The notes: generated from the sequence alone by a model not told the origin. A DNA stretch of 64,000 bases from Pseudomonas sp. PD9R (GCF_019200975.1 NZ_JAHTMR010000004.1:1-64000); one strand, 5' to 3'; shown: positions 35,290 to 45,102, counted from the stretch's first letter. Made by a program: numbers and translations.

Positions 35290-36054
35290 ATGATGCAGAT
35301 CGAAAACAAGGTTTTTCTCGTCACCGGTGGTGCTTCCGGGCTCGGTGCGGCCACTGCTGAAATGCTGGTCGCGGCTGGTGCCAACGTGATGCTGGTGGAC
35401 ATGAACGCTGAAGCGGTCGCGGCGCAGGCCCAGCGTCTGGGCGCGCAAAGCGTGGTCGCGGACATCAGCGACGAAGCGGCGGCGGAAGCGGCGGTGCAGG
35501 CGACGATCAAAGCCTTTGGCGGCCTCAATGGTCTGGTCAACTGCGCCGGCATCGTGCGTGGCGAGAAGATCCTCGGCAAAAATGGTCCGCACGCGCTGTC
35601 GAGCTTCAGCCAGGTGATTAACGTCAACCTGATCGGCAGCTTCAACATGCTGCGCCTGGCCTCGGCGGCGATTGCCGAAACCGAAGCGGACGCCGATGGC
35701 GAGCGCGGCGTAATCATCAACACCGCCTCGGCAGCAGCCTATGACGGCCAGATCGGCCAGGCTGCCTATGCGGCATCGAAAGGCGCTATCGTCAGCCTGA
35801 CCTTGCCCGCCGCCCGAGAACTGGCGCGCTTCGGCATCCGCGTGATGACCATCGCCCCAGGCATCTTCGAAACGCCAATGATGGCCGGCATGACCCAGGA
35901 AGTCCGCGATTCCCTGGCGGCCGGCGTACCGTTCCCGCCGCGTCTGGGCAAGCCGGGCGAGTACGCCGCGCTGGTCCGGCATATCATTGAAAACAGCATG
36001 CTCAATGGCGAGGTGATCCGTCTCGATGGTGCCTTGCGCATGGCCGCCAAGTAA
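35290..36054 (+). CDS. SDR 3-hydroxyacyl-CoA dehydrogenase (type II, HSD10-like)
   Basis: Short-chain dehydrogenase of 254 residues. The NAD motif [13 protein letters not shown] is at about 12-24, NNAG-equivalent NCAGIV, catalytic Ser in [10 protein letters not shown] and YAASKG with the catalytic Tyr and Lys. It resembles human HSD17B10, which oxidises 2-methyl-3-hydroxybutyryl-CoA in isoleucine breakdown. Start at 35290 (ATGATG) behind AAGGAA; a longer in-frame ORF overlapping the synthetase is not coding. Confidence 0.92.
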   Translation: MMQIENKVFLVTGGASGLGAATAEMLVAAGANVMLVDMNAEAVAAQAQRLGAQSVVADISDEAAAEAAVQATIKAFGGLNGLVNCAGIVRGEKILGKNGPHALSSFSQVINVNLIGSFNMLRLASAAIAETEADADGERGVIINTASAAAYDGQIGQAAYAASKGAIVSLTLPAARELARFGIRVMTIAPGIFETPMMAGMTQEVRDSLAAGVPFPPRLGKPGEYAALVRHIIENSMLNGEVIRLDGALRMAAK

Positions 36055-36066
36055 GGAGGATTTGTC

Positions 36067-37260
36067 ATGACAATTGCCAACGATCCAATCGTTATCGTCA
36101 GCGCCGTTCGCACCCCGATGGGTGGTTTCCAGGGCGAACTGAAAAGCCTGACTGCGCCACAACTGGGCGCTGCGGCGATCAAAGCCGCGGTCGAGCGCGC
36201 CGGTGTTGCGCCTGACGCTGTTGAAGAAGTGCTGTTCGGTTGCGTGCTGTCCGCCGGCCTCGGCCAGGCACCGGCACGTCAGGCTGCCCTCGGCGCCGGG
36301 CTGGATAAATCGACCCGCTGCACCACACTGAACAAGATGTGCGGCTCGGGCATGGAGGCGGCCATTCTGGCCCACGACATGCTGATTGCCGGTAGCGCTG
36401 ATGTGGTGGTCGCCGGTGGCATGGAAAGCATGTCCAACGCGCCTTACCTGCTGGACCGCGCCCGCAGCGGCTACCGCATGGGCCACGGCCGCGTGCTTGA
36501 CCATATGTTCCTCGACGGTCTCGAAGACGCCTACGACAAGGGCCGCCTGATGGGCACCTTTGCCGAAGACTGCGCCGAAACCAACGGCTTCAGCCGCGAG
36601 GCCCAAGACGAATTCGCCATTGCTTCGACCACCCGTGCGCAGCAGGCGATCAAGGACGGCAGCTTCAAAGACGAGATCGTGCCGTTGAGCGTCATGGTCG
36701 GCAAAGAGCAGGTACTGATCAGCAACGACGAACAGCCACCGAAGGCCAAACTGGACAAGATCACCGCGCTGAAACCGGCGTTCCGCGAGGGCGGCACGGT
36801 CACGGCGGCGAACTCCAGTTCAATCTCCGATGGTGCGGCAGCATTGGTGCTGATGCGCCGTTCCGAAGCCGACAAACGCGGCCTCAAACCGCTGGCGGTG
36901 ATCCACGGTCACGCGGCGTTTGCCGATACACCGGGCCTGTTCCCGGTGGCTCCGGTTGGGGCCATCAAGAAACTGATGAAGAAAACCGGCTGGTCGCTGG
37001 ATCAAGTTGATCTGGTTGAAGTCAACGAAGCCTTCGCCGTGGTCAGCCTGGTGACCATGAGCAAACTGGAAATCCCTCACGAGAAGGTCAACGTGCACGG
37101 CGGCGCTTGCGCCCTCGGCCACCCGATCGGTGCGTCCGGCGCGCGGATTCTCGTGACCTTGCTCTCGGCGCTGCGCCAGAAAGGCCTGAAGCGCGGCGTT
37201 GCAGCCATTTGCATCGGCGGCGGCGAAGCCACAGCCATGGCCGTTGAATGCCTCTATTAA
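36067..37260 (+). CDS. Acetyl-CoA C-acyltransferase (thiolase)
   Basis: Thiolase of 397 residues that cleaves 3-ketoacyl-CoA with CoA. The nucleophile is C92 in TTLNKMCGSGMEA; the His base lies in GGACALGHPIGASGAR and the second Cys in AICIGGGEATAM. In this operon, after the HSD10-like dehydrogenase, the likely substrate is 2-methylacetoacetyl-CoA, giving propionyl-CoA and acetyl-CoA. AGGAGG precedes the ATG. Confidence 0.93.
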   Translation: MTIANDPIVIVSAVRTPMGGFQGELKSLTAPQLGAAAIKAAVERAGVAPDAVEEVLFGCVLSAGLGQAPARQAALGAGLDKSTRCTTLNKMCGSGMEAAILAHDMLIAGSADVVVAGGMESMSNAPYLLDRARSGYRMGHGRVLDHMFLDGLEDAYDKGRLMGTFAEDCAETNGFSREAQDEFAIASTTRAQQAIKDGSFKDEIVPLSVMVGKEQVLISNDEQPPKAKLDKITALKPAFREGGTVTAANSSSISDGAAALVLMRRSEADKRGLKPLAVIHGHAAFADTPGLFPVAPVGAIKKLMKKTGWSLDQVDLVEVNEAFAVVSLVTMSKLEIPHEKVNVHGGACALGHPIGASGARILVTLLSALRQKGLKRGVAAICIGGGEATAMAVECLY

Positions 37261-37277
37261 GGCCCATTTAGGCTCTG

Positions 37278-37380
37278 TGTAGGAGCTATGTAGGCGCTGT
37301 CGAGTGAAACGAGGCTGCGATCTTTTGACGTTTATTTAAAAGCAACATCAAAAGATCGCAGCCTGCGGCAGCTCCTACAG
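37278..37380. repeat. REP family A doublet, chimeric variant
   Basis: The left copy has a duplicated gtaggagctat/gtaggcgctg start and the variant gtcgagtgaaacgaggctgc; the right copy is a standard gatcgcagcctgcggcag. Lies between thiolase and acyl-CoA dehydrogenase genes of one operon-like run. Confidence 0.82.
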
Positions 37381-37406
37381 GGAAATTGTATTTTTAAGGA
37401 ACTCGC

Positions 37407-38534
37407 ATGATTCCCAATGACGAACAACAGCAGATCAGCGAAGCCGCCCGTCAGTTTGCCCAGGAGCGGCTGAAACCGTTCGCCGCCGAGTGGGACCGTG
37501 AGCACCGTTTCCCCAAGGAAGCCATTGGCGAAATGGCCGAACTGGGCTTCTTCGGTATGTTGGTGCCGGAGCAGTGGGGCGGTTGCGACACCGGTTACCT
37601 GGCCTACGCCATGGCCCTGGAAGAAATCGCGGCCGGTGATGGCGCCTGCTCGACCATCATGAGCGTGCACAACTCGGTGGGTTGTGTACCGATCCTCAAC
37701 TACGGCACCGACGAGCAGAAAGAGCGCTTCCTCAAGCCCCTCGCCAGCGGTGCAATGCTCGGTGCTTTCGCCTTGACCGAGCCGCAGGCCGGGTCTGACG
37801 CCAGCGGCCTGAAAACCCGTGCTCGCCTGGAAGGTGATCACTACGTGCTCAACGGCTGCAAACAATTCATCACCTCCGGGCAGAACGCCGGGGTGGTGAT
37901 CGTGTTCGCCGTGACTGACCCGATCGCTGGCAAACGCGGGATCACGGCACTGATCGTGCCGACCGATTCGCCGGGCTACAAAGTCGCGCGGGTCGAAGAC
38001 AAGCTCGGCCAGCATGCGTCCGACACCTGCCAGATCCTCTTCGAAGATGTGAAAGTCCCGGTGGCCAACCGTCTGGGCGAAGAGGGCGAAGGTTATAAAA
38101 TCGCCCTGGCCAACCTCGAAGGCGGCCGTGTCGGTATCGCTTCACAATCGGTGGGCATGGCCCGCGCCGCGTTCGAAGCGGCGCGCGACTACGCCCGTGA
38201 GCGCGAGAGTTTCGGCAAGCCGATCATTGAGCATCAGGCTGTCGCGTTCCGTCTGGCGGACATGGCGACCCAGATCGCCGTGGCCCGGCAAATGGTGCAT
38301 TACGCAGCAGCGTTGAGGGACAGCGGCAAACCGGCGCTGGTCGAGGCATCGATGGCCAAGCTGTTCGCTTCGGAAATGGCTGAGAAAGTCTGCTCCTCGG
38401 CGTTGCAAACCCTCGGTGGTTACGGTTATTTGAACGACTTCCCGCTGGAGCGGATTTACCGCGACGTGCGGGTATGCCAGATCTACGAAGGCACCAGCGA
38501 TATTCAGCGCATGGTCATTTCGCGCAATCTGTGA
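37407..38534 (+). CDS. Acyl-CoA dehydrogenase (short/branched chain)
   Basis: FAD enzyme of 375 residues. N-terminal helical domain, then the FAD-binding signature [16 protein letters not shown] at about 127-142, and the C-terminal half with the catalytic Glu in [12 protein letters not shown]. Given the neighbours, oxidation of 2-methylbutyryl-CoA to tiglyl-CoA is likely. It is separated from the thiolase by a REP pair and from the hydratase by another. Confidence 0.92.
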   Translation: MIPNDEQQQISEAARQFAQERLKPFAAEWDREHRFPKEAIGEMAELGFFGMLVPEQWGGCDTGYLAYAMALEEIAAGDGACSTIMSVHNSVGCVPILNYGTDEQKERFLKPLASGAMLGAFALTEPQAGSDASGLKTRARLEGDHYVLNGCKQFITSGQNAGVVIVFAVTDPIAGKRGITALIVPTDSPGYKVARVEDKLGQHASDTCQILFEDVKVPVANRLGEEGEGYKIALANLEGGRVGIASQSVGMARAAFEAARDYARERESFGKPIIEHQAVAFRLADMATQIAVARQMVHYAAALRDSGKPALVEASMAKLFASEMAEKVCSSALQTLGGYGYLNDFPLERIYRDVRVCQIYEGTSDIQRMVISRNL

Positions 38535-38545
38535 AAACGCACCCC

Positions 38546-38628
38546 TGTAGGAGCTGTCGAGTGAAACGAGGCTGCGATCTTTTTGAGACAAGATCAAAAG
38601 ATCGCAGCCTTCGGCAGCGCCTACAGGG
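38546..38628. repeat. REP family A doublet, chimeric variant
   Basis: Left copy carries gagctgtcgagtgaaacgag; right copy is gatcgcagccttcggcagcg. Between acyl-CoA dehydrogenase and enoyl-CoA hydratase. Confidence 0.83.
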
Positions 38629-38652
38629 CTACATAGGGCTTAGGAGTTGGTT

Positions 38653-39426
38653 ATGAGTTACGAAACGATTTTGCTGGAAACCCACGGCCGTGTGGGCCTG
38701 ATCACCCTCAATCGGCCGCAGGCGCTGAACGCCTTGAACGCGCAGATCGTCAGCGAACTGAACCATGCCCTCGATGGTCTGGAAGCCGATTCGAACATCG
38801 GTTGCATCGTGCTGACCGGCTCGAAAAAAGCCTTTGCCGCCGGCGCCGACATCAAGGAAATGGCCGAGCTGACCTACCCGCAAATCTACCTCGACGACCT
38901 GTTCAGCGATAGCGATCGCGTGGCCAATCGCCGCAAGCCGATCATTGCCGCAGTCAACGGTTTTGCGCTGGGCGGCGGCTGTGAACTGGCGCTGATGTGC
39001 GATTTCATCTTGGCCGGCGACAACGCCAGGTTCGGTCAGCCGGAAATCAACCTCGGTGTATTGCCGGGCATGGGCGGCACCCAGCGCCTGACCCGCGCCG
39101 TGGGCAAAGCCAAAGCCATGGAGATGTGCCTGAGCGGGCGTTTGATCGATGCCGTGGAAGCGGAACGTTGCGGGATCGTGGCGCGGATCGTGCCGGCGGA
39201 TGAATTGCTGGACGAAGCACTGAGAGTCGCGGCGTTGATTGCCAAGAAGTCCTTGCCGATTGCGATGATGGTCAAGGAAAGCGTCAACCGCGCCTTTGAA
39301 GTAAGCCTGTCGGAAGGTGTGCGCTTTGAACGTCGGGTGTTCCATGCGGCGTTTGCGACACAGGATCAGAAGGAAGGAATGGCGGCGTTCATTGCCAAGC
39401 GAGAGGCCGAGTTCCAAGGGAAATAA
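38653..39426 (+). CDS. Enoyl-CoA hydratase
   Basis: Crotonase of 257 residues. Oxyanion hole residues in AAGADIKEM and [11 protein letters not shown]; both catalytic glutamates are present ([10 protein letters not shown] region and [15 protein letters not shown]). This is the standard hydratase pattern, unlike the dienoyl-CoA isomerase gene at 22.1 kb. Likely hydrates tiglyl-CoA. ATG 38653 is preferred over an in-frame GTG two codons earlier because AGGAG is better spaced. Confidence 0.92.
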   Translation: MSYETILLETHGRVGLITLNRPQALNALNAQIVSELNHALDGLEADSNIGCIVLTGSKKAFAAGADIKEMAELTYPQIYLDDLFSDSDRVANRRKPIIAAVNGFALGGGCELALMCDFILAGDNARFGQPEINLGVLPGMGGTQRLTRAVGKAKAMEMCLSGRLIDAVEAERCGIVARIVPADELLDEALRVAALIAKKSLPIAMMVKESVNRAFEVSLSEGVRFERRVFHAAFATQDQKEGMAAFIAKREAEFQGK

Positions 39427-39445
39427 TGGTGCGTCTGTGATGACG

Positions 39446-39510
39446 CCTTCGCGGGCAAGCCTCGCTCCTACGGGGTTTGCGTACCCGTGCAGGAGCGAGG
39501 CTTGCCCGCG
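39446..39510. repeat. REP family B inverted doublet
   Basis: cgcgggcaagcctcgctcc and inverse gcgaggcttgcccgcg after the hydratase gene. Confidence 0.86.
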
Positions 39511-39579
39511 CAGCTTTTAAGGCTGATAGCCTCCAGCTACTCTTGTCGACCAACGTGAATCAATTCAGCGGAGGTTGTC

Positions 39580-40455
39580 ATGCGTATCGGATTTATCGGG
39601 CTGGGTTCCATGGGCAAAGGCATGGCGGCCAATCTGCTCAAGGCGGGTCATCAGGTACTGGTATGGAACCGTAGCCCCGGCGCGGTCGAGTCCCTGGTCA
39701 AACTGGGCGCTGTCGCGGCCGGTCATCCAACCGAGGCCTTCGATGCCGAAGTGGTGATCAGCATGCTCGCCGATGACGCCGTCACCCGCCGCATCGTCAT
39801 CGAAAGTGGCGCCTTGGCGTCGAGCAAACCGGGTTTGATTCACTTGAGCATGGCAACGCTGTCGGTGGATTTCGTTCGGGAAATGGCTGATTTACATGCT
39901 AGCGCCGGGGTCGAGCTGATTGCCGCGCCGGTGTTCGGTCGCAATGACCTGGCCGAATCCGGCATGCTCAACATCGCCGTCGCCGGGCCCCAAGCGGCTA
40001 TTGCCAAGGTTCAGCCGTTGCTGGACGTGCTTGGGCAGAAAACCTGGCCGATGGGCGAAGACCCGGTCAATGCCAGCATCCTCAAAATCGCCACCAACAT
40101 GATGTTGATCAGTGCCATCGAAGCCACCGGTGAAGCGATGGCGTTGACCCAAAGTTATGGCGTGGCCAACAACGATTTTGTCGATTTCATTACCAACACC
40201 TTGTTCGCGGCGCCGGCCTACAAAGTCTATGGGCCGAAAATTGCCAAGCGTGAAACCGCGGGTGCGGGTTTTACATTGCGTCTAGGGCTGAAGGATGTGA
40301 GCCTGGCGTTGAAGGCTGGCGAGCCGAAGCATGTGCCGCTGCCGTTTGCCAGTGTGTTGCGCGATAACTTGCTGGATGCGGTGGCGCTGGGTGAGGGCGA
40401 GAGCGATCTGGCGGCGCTGGGGGTGAGGGCGGTGAGGCGTTCCGGGCAGGATTAA
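39580..40455 (+). CDS. Beta-hydroxyacid dehydrogenase (3-hydroxyisobutyrate dehydrogenase family)
   Basis: NAD(P)-dependent enzyme of 291 residues. The N-terminal cofactor motif is GFIGLGSMGKGMAANLLKAG (residues 4-23) and the catalytic Lys is in KIATNMM. The substrate signature reads AAPVFGRNDLAESG instead of the DAPVSGG pattern of true 3-hydroxyisobutyrate dehydrogenase, closer to glyoxylate reductase or L-serine dehydrogenase-like members. The valine genes on the opposite strand next door suggest 3-hydroxyisobutyrate, but the motif argues for caution. Confidence 0.87.
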   Translation: MRIGFIGLGSMGKGMAANLLKAGHQVLVWNRSPGAVESLVKLGAVAAGHPTEAFDAEVVISMLADDAVTRRIVIESGALASSKPGLIHLSMATLSVDFVREMADLHASAGVELIAAPVFGRNDLAESGMLNIAVAGPQAAIAKVQPLLDVLGQKTWPMGEDPVNASILKIATNMMLISAIEATGEAMALTQSYGVANNDFVDFITNTLFAAPAYKVYGPKIAKRETAGAGFTLRLGLKDVSLALKAGEPKHVPLPFASVLRDNLLDAVALGEGESDLAALGVRAVRRSGQD

Positions 40456-40530
40456 AAGATCGCAGCCTGCGGCAGCTCCTACATGGGGACGCAATCTCCT
40501 GTAGGAGCTGCCGCAGGCTGCGATCTTTTG
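40454..40530. repeat. REP family A inverted doublet
   Basis: Near-perfect pair gatcgcagcctgcggcagct / ctgccgcaggctgcgatc filling the gap between convergent dehydrogenase genes; starts at the stop codon of the left gene. Confidence 0.9.
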
Positions 40531-40532
40531 CT

Positions 40533-41684
40533 TTAAATCAGATAATTCTTCAACTCGCGGGCAATCACCATCCGCTGAATCTCGCTCGACCCTTCATAGA
40601 TCTGGGTGATCCGCGCATCGCGGTAATACTTCTCCACCGGATAGTCTTCCAGATACCCATAACCGCCATGAATCTGGATTGCCGATGAACACACCTTCTC
40701 GGCCATTTCCGAGGCAAACAGTTTGGCCTGTGAGGCCTCCGACAGACACGGTTTACCAGCACTGCGCAAGCGCGCGGCGTGCAGGATCATCAATCGCGCG
40801 GCGTTCAGTTGCATGTGCATGTCGGCCAGCAGGTTGGCGATGCTCTGGTGTTCGTTGATCGGCTTGCCGAACTGTACGCGATCGCGGGAATAGGCCAGCG
40901 CCGCTTCGAATGCCGCGCGGGCGATGCCCAGTGCCTGGGCGGCAATACCGATGCGTCCGCCCTCAAGGTTGGACAGGGCGATGGCCAGGCCTTTGCCCCG
41001 TTCACCCAGCAGGTTTGCTTCGGGAATCACGCAATTGTTCAACGTCACCGCACAGGTATCGGAAGCACGGATGCCCATCTTGTGTTCCATGCGATCAACG
41101 ATGAAACCGGGGTTATCCGTTGGCACCAGGAACGCCGAGATCCCGCGCTTGCCCAAGTCCGGGTCGGTCACGGCAAACACGATCGCCAGTTTCGCCCGTT
41201 TGCCGTTGCTGACAAATTGCTTGGCGCCGTTGATCACCCACTGTCCGTCGCGCAGTTCGGCGCGGGTGCGCAAGTTGTGCGCTTCGGAGCCTGCCTGGGG
41301 TTCGGTCAGGCAGAAGCAGCCGATGGTTTGACCGCTGGCCAGATCCGCCAGCCAGGTTTGTTTCTGTTCTTCGCTGCCGTAGTTGAGCACCGGCCCGCAC
41401 CCTACGGAGTTGTGGATGCTCATCAACGCGCCAGTGGCCCCATCGCCGGCCGAGATTTCTTCTACCGCCAGGGCATAAGCGACGTAGTCAACGTAAGTGC
41501 CGCCCCATTCCTCCGGCACGACCATGCCCAGCAGGCCCAGTTCGCCCATCTTCGCTACCAGGCTGTCATCGATCCAGCCAGCCTTTTCCCAGGCCTGGGC
41601 CTGAGGCGCGATTTCGCCGCGGGCAAAGTCCCGGGCCATGTCGCGGATCATCACTTGTTCTTCTGTCAGTTCGAGATCGTGCAT
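40533..41684 (-). CDS. Isobutyryl-CoA dehydrogenase-like acyl-CoA dehydrogenase
   Basis: FAD enzyme of 383 residues with the signature [16 protein letters not shown] and catalytic Glu in [12 protein letters not shown]. It overlaps in operon with a 3-hydroxyisobutyryl-CoA hydrolase gene three bases upstream, which points to valine breakdown: isobutyryl-CoA to methacrylyl-CoA. Clearly paralogous to the dehydrogenase at 37.4 kb. Confidence 0.9.
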   Translation of the reverse strand: MHDLELTEEQVMIRDMARDFARGEIAPQAQAWEKAGWIDDSLVAKMGELGLLGMVVPEEWGGTYVDYVAYALAVEEISAGDGATGALMSIHNSVGCGPVLNYGSEEQKQTWLADLASGQTIGCFCLTEPQAGSEAHNLRTRAELRDGQWVINGAKQFVSNGKRAKLAIVFAVTDPDLGKRGISAFLVPTDNPGFIVDRMEHKMGIRASDTCAVTLNNCVIPEANLLGERGKGLAIALSNLEGGRIGIAAQALGIARAAFEAALAYSRDRVQFGKPINEHQSIANLLADMHMQLNAARLMILHAARLRSAGKPCLSEASQAKLFASEMAEKVCSSAIQIHGGYGYLEDYPVEKYYRDARITQIYEGSSEIQRMVIARELKNYLI

Positions 41685-41687
41685 GGC

Positions 41688-42797
41688 TCAGCTCCCGCTC
41701 TCATCGAAACCCTGGAAGAAACTCGCCACATGCTCGGCATTCAGCGCCTGCAAGGTTGGTGGGTTCCAGCGCGGTTTTTTGTCTTTGTCGATCAGCAAGG
41801 CGCGCACGCCTTCGATCAGGTCGCCGCGCTCAAACCACTGGCGGTCCAGATGCAGCTCCAGGGCAAAGCATTGTTCAAGGCTCAGATGCCGACCGCGTCG
41901 CAGCATTTCCAGCGTTACGCCCATGGCCAGGGGCGAGCGGGTTTCCAGCAGGTCGGCGGTGGTCGTGGCCCACTCATGGCTGTCAGCGACCGTCACTTCG
42001 CGCAGTTGCTCAACAATACTCGGCACATCGGGCAGGGCGAAGAAGTGGTCGATGGCCGGCCGCAATGCTTTCAAAGGTGCATCGGGCAGTTGCTGTACAG
42101 CGAGTTTCGCCAGCAAACCCTGAAGGTCTTTCAACGGCGTGTCGTGCCATTCCAACTGATCGAGTTTTTCGTCCAGCGCACCGAGTTTGCTGCTGTCCAG
42201 ATACCAGTCGGCCAGGCCGCAATAGAGTGCATCCGCCGCGCGGAACTGCACACCGCTGACGCCCAGGTAAATCCCTAGCTCGCCGGGAATGCGTGGGAGG
42301 AAGTAACTGCCGCCAACGTCCGGGAAATAACCAATCCCCACTTCCGGCATTGCCAGACGGCTTTTATCGGTGACCACTCGCAGATCGGCACCTTGCACCA
42401 GGCCCATGCCACCACCGAGGACGAAACCGTCCATCAAGGCCAGTACCGGTTTGCGGTAATGATGGATTGCGATGTCGAGAGCGTATTCCTCGACGAAGAA
42501 GTCCTGGTGCAGCGTGTCGCCGCTTTTGAAACTGTCGTGCAGCGAACGAATGTCGCCGCCGGCACAGAAGGCTTTTTCGCCGGCGCCGCGCAACACCACG
42601 GCATGCACTTGCGAATCCTGCGCCCAGGCATCGAGCTGGCGGTGCAGGAGGCGGACCATGTCCAGAGTCAGGGCGTTGAGCCCGGCGGGGCGGTTGAGGG
42701 TCAGGTGACCGATGTGGTTGCGAACCTCGGCCAGCACTTCATTTTGCATGGCATCCATGGACTGAGTCCCCGGAGAAGAAACCTGAGCAGTCATCAC
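41688..42797 (-). CDS. 3-Hydroxyisobutyryl-CoA hydrolase (HIBCH-like)
   Basis: Crotonase-fold protein of 369 residues, longer than simple hydratases as is usual for the hydrolase group. It has FCAGGDIRSLHD, GGGMGLVQGADLRVVTDKSRLAMPEVGIGYFPDVGGSYFLPR (the conserved Glu and Asp) and the C-terminal segment ending DKDKKPRWNPP typical of HIBCH. It removes CoA from 3-hydroxyisobutyryl-CoA in valine breakdown. First gene of a two-gene operon, with a GC palindrome 34-47 bases upstream. Confidence 0.9.
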   Translation of the reverse strand: MMTAQVSSPGTQSMDAMQNEVLAEVRNHIGHLTLNRPAGLNALTLDMVRLLHRQLDAWAQDSQVHAVVLRGAGEKAFCAGGDIRSLHDSFKSGDTLHQDFFVEEYALDIAIHHYRKPVLALMDGFVLGGGMGLVQGADLRVVTDKSRLAMPEVGIGYFPDVGGSYFLPRIPGELGIYLGVSGVQFRAADALYCGLADWYLDSSKLGALDEKLDQLEWHDTPLKDLQGLLAKLAVQQLPDAPLKALRPAIDHFFALPDVPSIVEQLREVTVADSHEWATTTADLLETRSPLAMGVTLEMLRRGRHLSLEQCFALELHLDRQWFERGDLIEGVRALLIDKDKKPRWNPPTLQALNAEHVASFFQGFDESGS

Positions 42798-42830
42798 TAA
42801 CTCCCTGCTTTTGTTGTTCTTTATAGAGTA

Positions 42831-42844
42831 GCTCGCGCGCGAGC
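42831..42844. promoter_or_regulatory. Perfect palindrome upstream of the valine operon
   Basis: GCTCGCGCGCGAGC, 14 bp, 34-47 bases upstream of the HIBCH-like start and within the probable promoter. It could be an operator, but GC-only palindromes arise by chance in this genome. Confidence 0.3.
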
Positions 42845-42926
42845 GATGCAGGATCGTAACAGTGCAAATTTGTGATGTACAACGGGGATATATGCAGGGG
42901 CTGTTTGCGTTTTTGCCTTATCGGCG

Positions 42927-43006
42927 AATCAAAAGATCGCAGCCTGCGGCAGTTCTTACATGGAATGCGCTTCAATGTAGGAGCTGCCGCAGGCTGCGAT
43001 CTTTTC
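42927..43006. repeat. REP family A inverted doublet
   Basis: gatcgcagcctgcggcagtt ... ctgccgcaggctgcgatc between the valine operon promoter and the HPP gene stop. Confidence 0.88.
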
Positions 43007-43010
43007 ATCT

Positions 43011-43718
43011 TCAATGACTTCGGCTCAATACCTCACCAATACTGCGACGTTTGGCGTGTAACTCACTGGCATGGATCAATTGTTCGAGGTCTTCCGGGGT
43101 GACGTCGAAGAAGGCTTCCATGTCGGCCAGGGCCAGTTTCAAGTCCTGGGCGGTGATTGCCTGGCTGTCGGTCGGCGGATGATCGGCAGGTATCATCGGC
43201 ACCGGTTCGCTGGCACGTTTCGGGTAACGGATGCGCGTCAGGTTGTTGTAGGCCAGGGCGCTGAGCAACATGATCGAACCGCCGAGCATTACCGGGCCGA
43301 GGGCTTTCCAGTCCATGGCAATGGTCGCGGGGTCGGCGAGCACCAACGTCAACGCCAATGCGCCGGCCGGTGGATGCAGACAACGCAACCAGCACATCAG
43401 AAGCAACGCCATGCCCGCTGCGAGGCATGCGCTTCCGAGGGTTCGACCGAGCACGTGTGCGACCAGCAACGAGACGACCCCGGCGCTCAAGTAGCCGCCG
43501 AGTATCGACCAGGGTTGCGCCAGAGCACCGGAAGACACTGCGAACAACAACACCGCCGAAGCCCCGAGTGGCCCGATCAGGTGTTGCGCCACCTCCACGC
43601 CAAATACCTGGCCACACAGCCAGACGCTGAGCATTGTCCCCAGGGCCATGCCAATCGCAGCGCGGCTCCATTCGGTGGGGCGGGTATTGATGGCGGCGGG
43701 CAACCAGCGAGCAAACAT
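43011..43718 (-). CDS. HPP family membrane protein
   Basis: Protein of 235 residues with four or five membrane helices of the HPP family (PF04982). The HPP tripeptide appears in RCLHPPAGALALTL (about residue 112), and GPLGASAVLLFAV is also conserved. The C-terminal 80 residues are soluble. Some family members transport nitrite in plastids; no role is established in Pseudomonas. Confidence 0.85.
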   Translation of the reverse strand: MFARWLPAAINTRPTEWSRAAIGMALGTMLSVWLCGQVFGVEVAQHLIGPLGASAVLLFAVSSGALAQPWSILGGYLSAGVVSLLVAHVLGRTLGSACLAAGMALLLMCWLRCLHPPAGALALTLVLADPATIAMDWKALGPVMLGGSIMLLSALAYNNLTRIRYPKRASEPVPMIPADHPPTDSQAITAQDLKLALADMEAFFDVTPEDLEQLIHASELHAKRRSIGEVLSRSH

Positions 43719-43877
43719 GACGAACCGTTCCCTTGTGAAAAAACCGAGGAAAAAAAAAGGCTTATCTGGGATACCCAGAAAGCCCTTGAAGGTGTTCCAA
43801 CTATTGGGGGAGGAACGAGCACAGTGTGCCGATCATTGCTGATGCTGACAAATTCATATTAATGAGGCTTCAGTTCA

Positions 43878-45056
43878 CTAATTCTGATGTATCGCCACGC
43901 GACGGCCACTCATGAAGCACAGGAGTCCGCCAAGGGCAGCGAGTGCACTCAAGGCATAAAACATGGTGGGCGCGGGTGTGTGCATCAGCAGGAAGCCGCA
44001 AATGACCGGGCTCAGCGCGCCGCCAAGGGCCGCGAGGTTCTGAGCACCGTAGTAGCTACCGCGCAATGCTTCAGGAGCCAGGGTGTCCACGAACAGAAAT
44101 TCGGCTGGGTAAATAATGATTTCGCCAAGGGTGAAGATGAACATCGCCACGCACCAACCCAGCAAACTGTTCGCGAAGCTGAAACCGATCAGCCCGAGGA
44201 TGAACAGGCCGGTGCCCACCACGATCCAGTGGCGCAAATGCTCGCGCTTGAGGAAACGCCCGATCTGGTATTGCAGCAGGATCACGCTGATGGCATTGCA
44301 GGCGAGCAGGGCGGCCATCACTTTCAAGGTGTTCTGGTCGTCGCTGGTGACCAGCAGGTACTGCGACAGGTAGAAGGTAAAGCGACCATGCACCACAGTG
44401 CTGAGCAGGCAGCCGCAAGTGAACATAATCAGCGTGCGGTCGTTTTTCAGTGTTATCAAGGTTTTGAGAAAGCTCTGGACTTGACCGGTCGCAGGCGTCA
44501 ATGCGGGGTTCCTGGCAATTCCGGTCATCAAAAAGAGGCTGGAAAATGCAATGCCGGCGGCGATCAAGAACGGTGCAATCGGATAGACACCAGCAATCAC
44601 CACACCCAGCATCGGGCCGATGGCGTAGCCAATATTGGTCAAGGTGTAATTCAGGGAGAACGCCTTTGCGCGTTGGCCGACCGGCAGGTTTTCGCTGAGG
44701 ATGGCTTTGGAGCCGATGAGAAACAGCGCCGAAGCGGTTTCGGTGGCCACCAGGGTGACAGTAGTCAGGTAGAGGTTTTCGGCGAAGGTCAGCAGCACCA
44801 GGCCAATGGCACTGGAAAGCATCGTCAGAATCAGCAGCCGGCGCTTTTCCAGGCGATCGATGATGTAACCACCGTAGAGCGCGAGCAGCGTCGCGATGAA
44901 CACTGCGATACCCAACAGCAAGCCAACGTCCTGCTGATTAAGGCCGAGCTTGTTGCTCAGAAAAAGTGTGAGCATCGGGCTGGTGATCGCGCGGCTGACG
45001 ACGATGGTCAACGAACAGATCAGCAAGCGGCGAATGACGAGCGAGTAGGTGGTCAC
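43878..45056 (-). CDS. MFS transporter (MdtH-like)
   Basis: Inner-membrane transporter of 392 residues with twelve predicted helices. The helix 2-3 loop GYIIDRLEKRRLLIL matches the drug:H+ antiporter motif A. The start is a GTG at 45056. By eye closest to MdtH-type multidrug exporters. No neighbour is linked to it. Substrate unknown. Confidence 0.87.
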   Translation of the reverse strand: MTTYSLVIRRLLICSLTIVVSRAITSPMLTLFLSNKLGLNQQDVGLLLGIAVFIATLLALYGGYIIDRLEKRRLLILTMLSSAIGLVLLTFAENLYLTTVTLVATETASALFLIGSKAILSENLPVGQRAKAFSLNYTLTNIGYAIGPMLGVVIAGVYPIAPFLIAAGIAFSSLFLMTGIARNPALTPATGQVQSFLKTLITLKNDRTLIMFTCGCLLSTVVHGRFTFYLSQYLLVTSDDQNTLKVMAALLACNAISVILLQYQIGRFLKREHLRHWIVVGTGLFILGLIGFSFANSLLGWCVAMFIFTLGEIIIYPAEFLFVDTLAPEALRGSYYGAQNLAALGGALSPVICGFLLMHTPAPTMFYALSALAALGGLLCFMSGRRVAIHQN

Positions 45057-45102
45057 GGAGCGTGAATGTCCTTATTCGAATCGCATCATCGTACACGCTC
45101 AT

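Noticed and set aside
35212..36606. 464-codon antisense frame across the SDR and thiolase genes
   Set aside because: Shadow frame produced by high GC third positions in two well-supported sense genes.
40779..42278. 499-codon plus-strand frame across two valine-pathway genes
   Set aside because: Low-complexity composition and no domain; both minus-strand genes have complete catalytic motifs.
43740..43765. A-rich run after aaaaaccgagg as a terminator
   Set aside because: No matching inverse arm close by, so no stable stem can be drawn.
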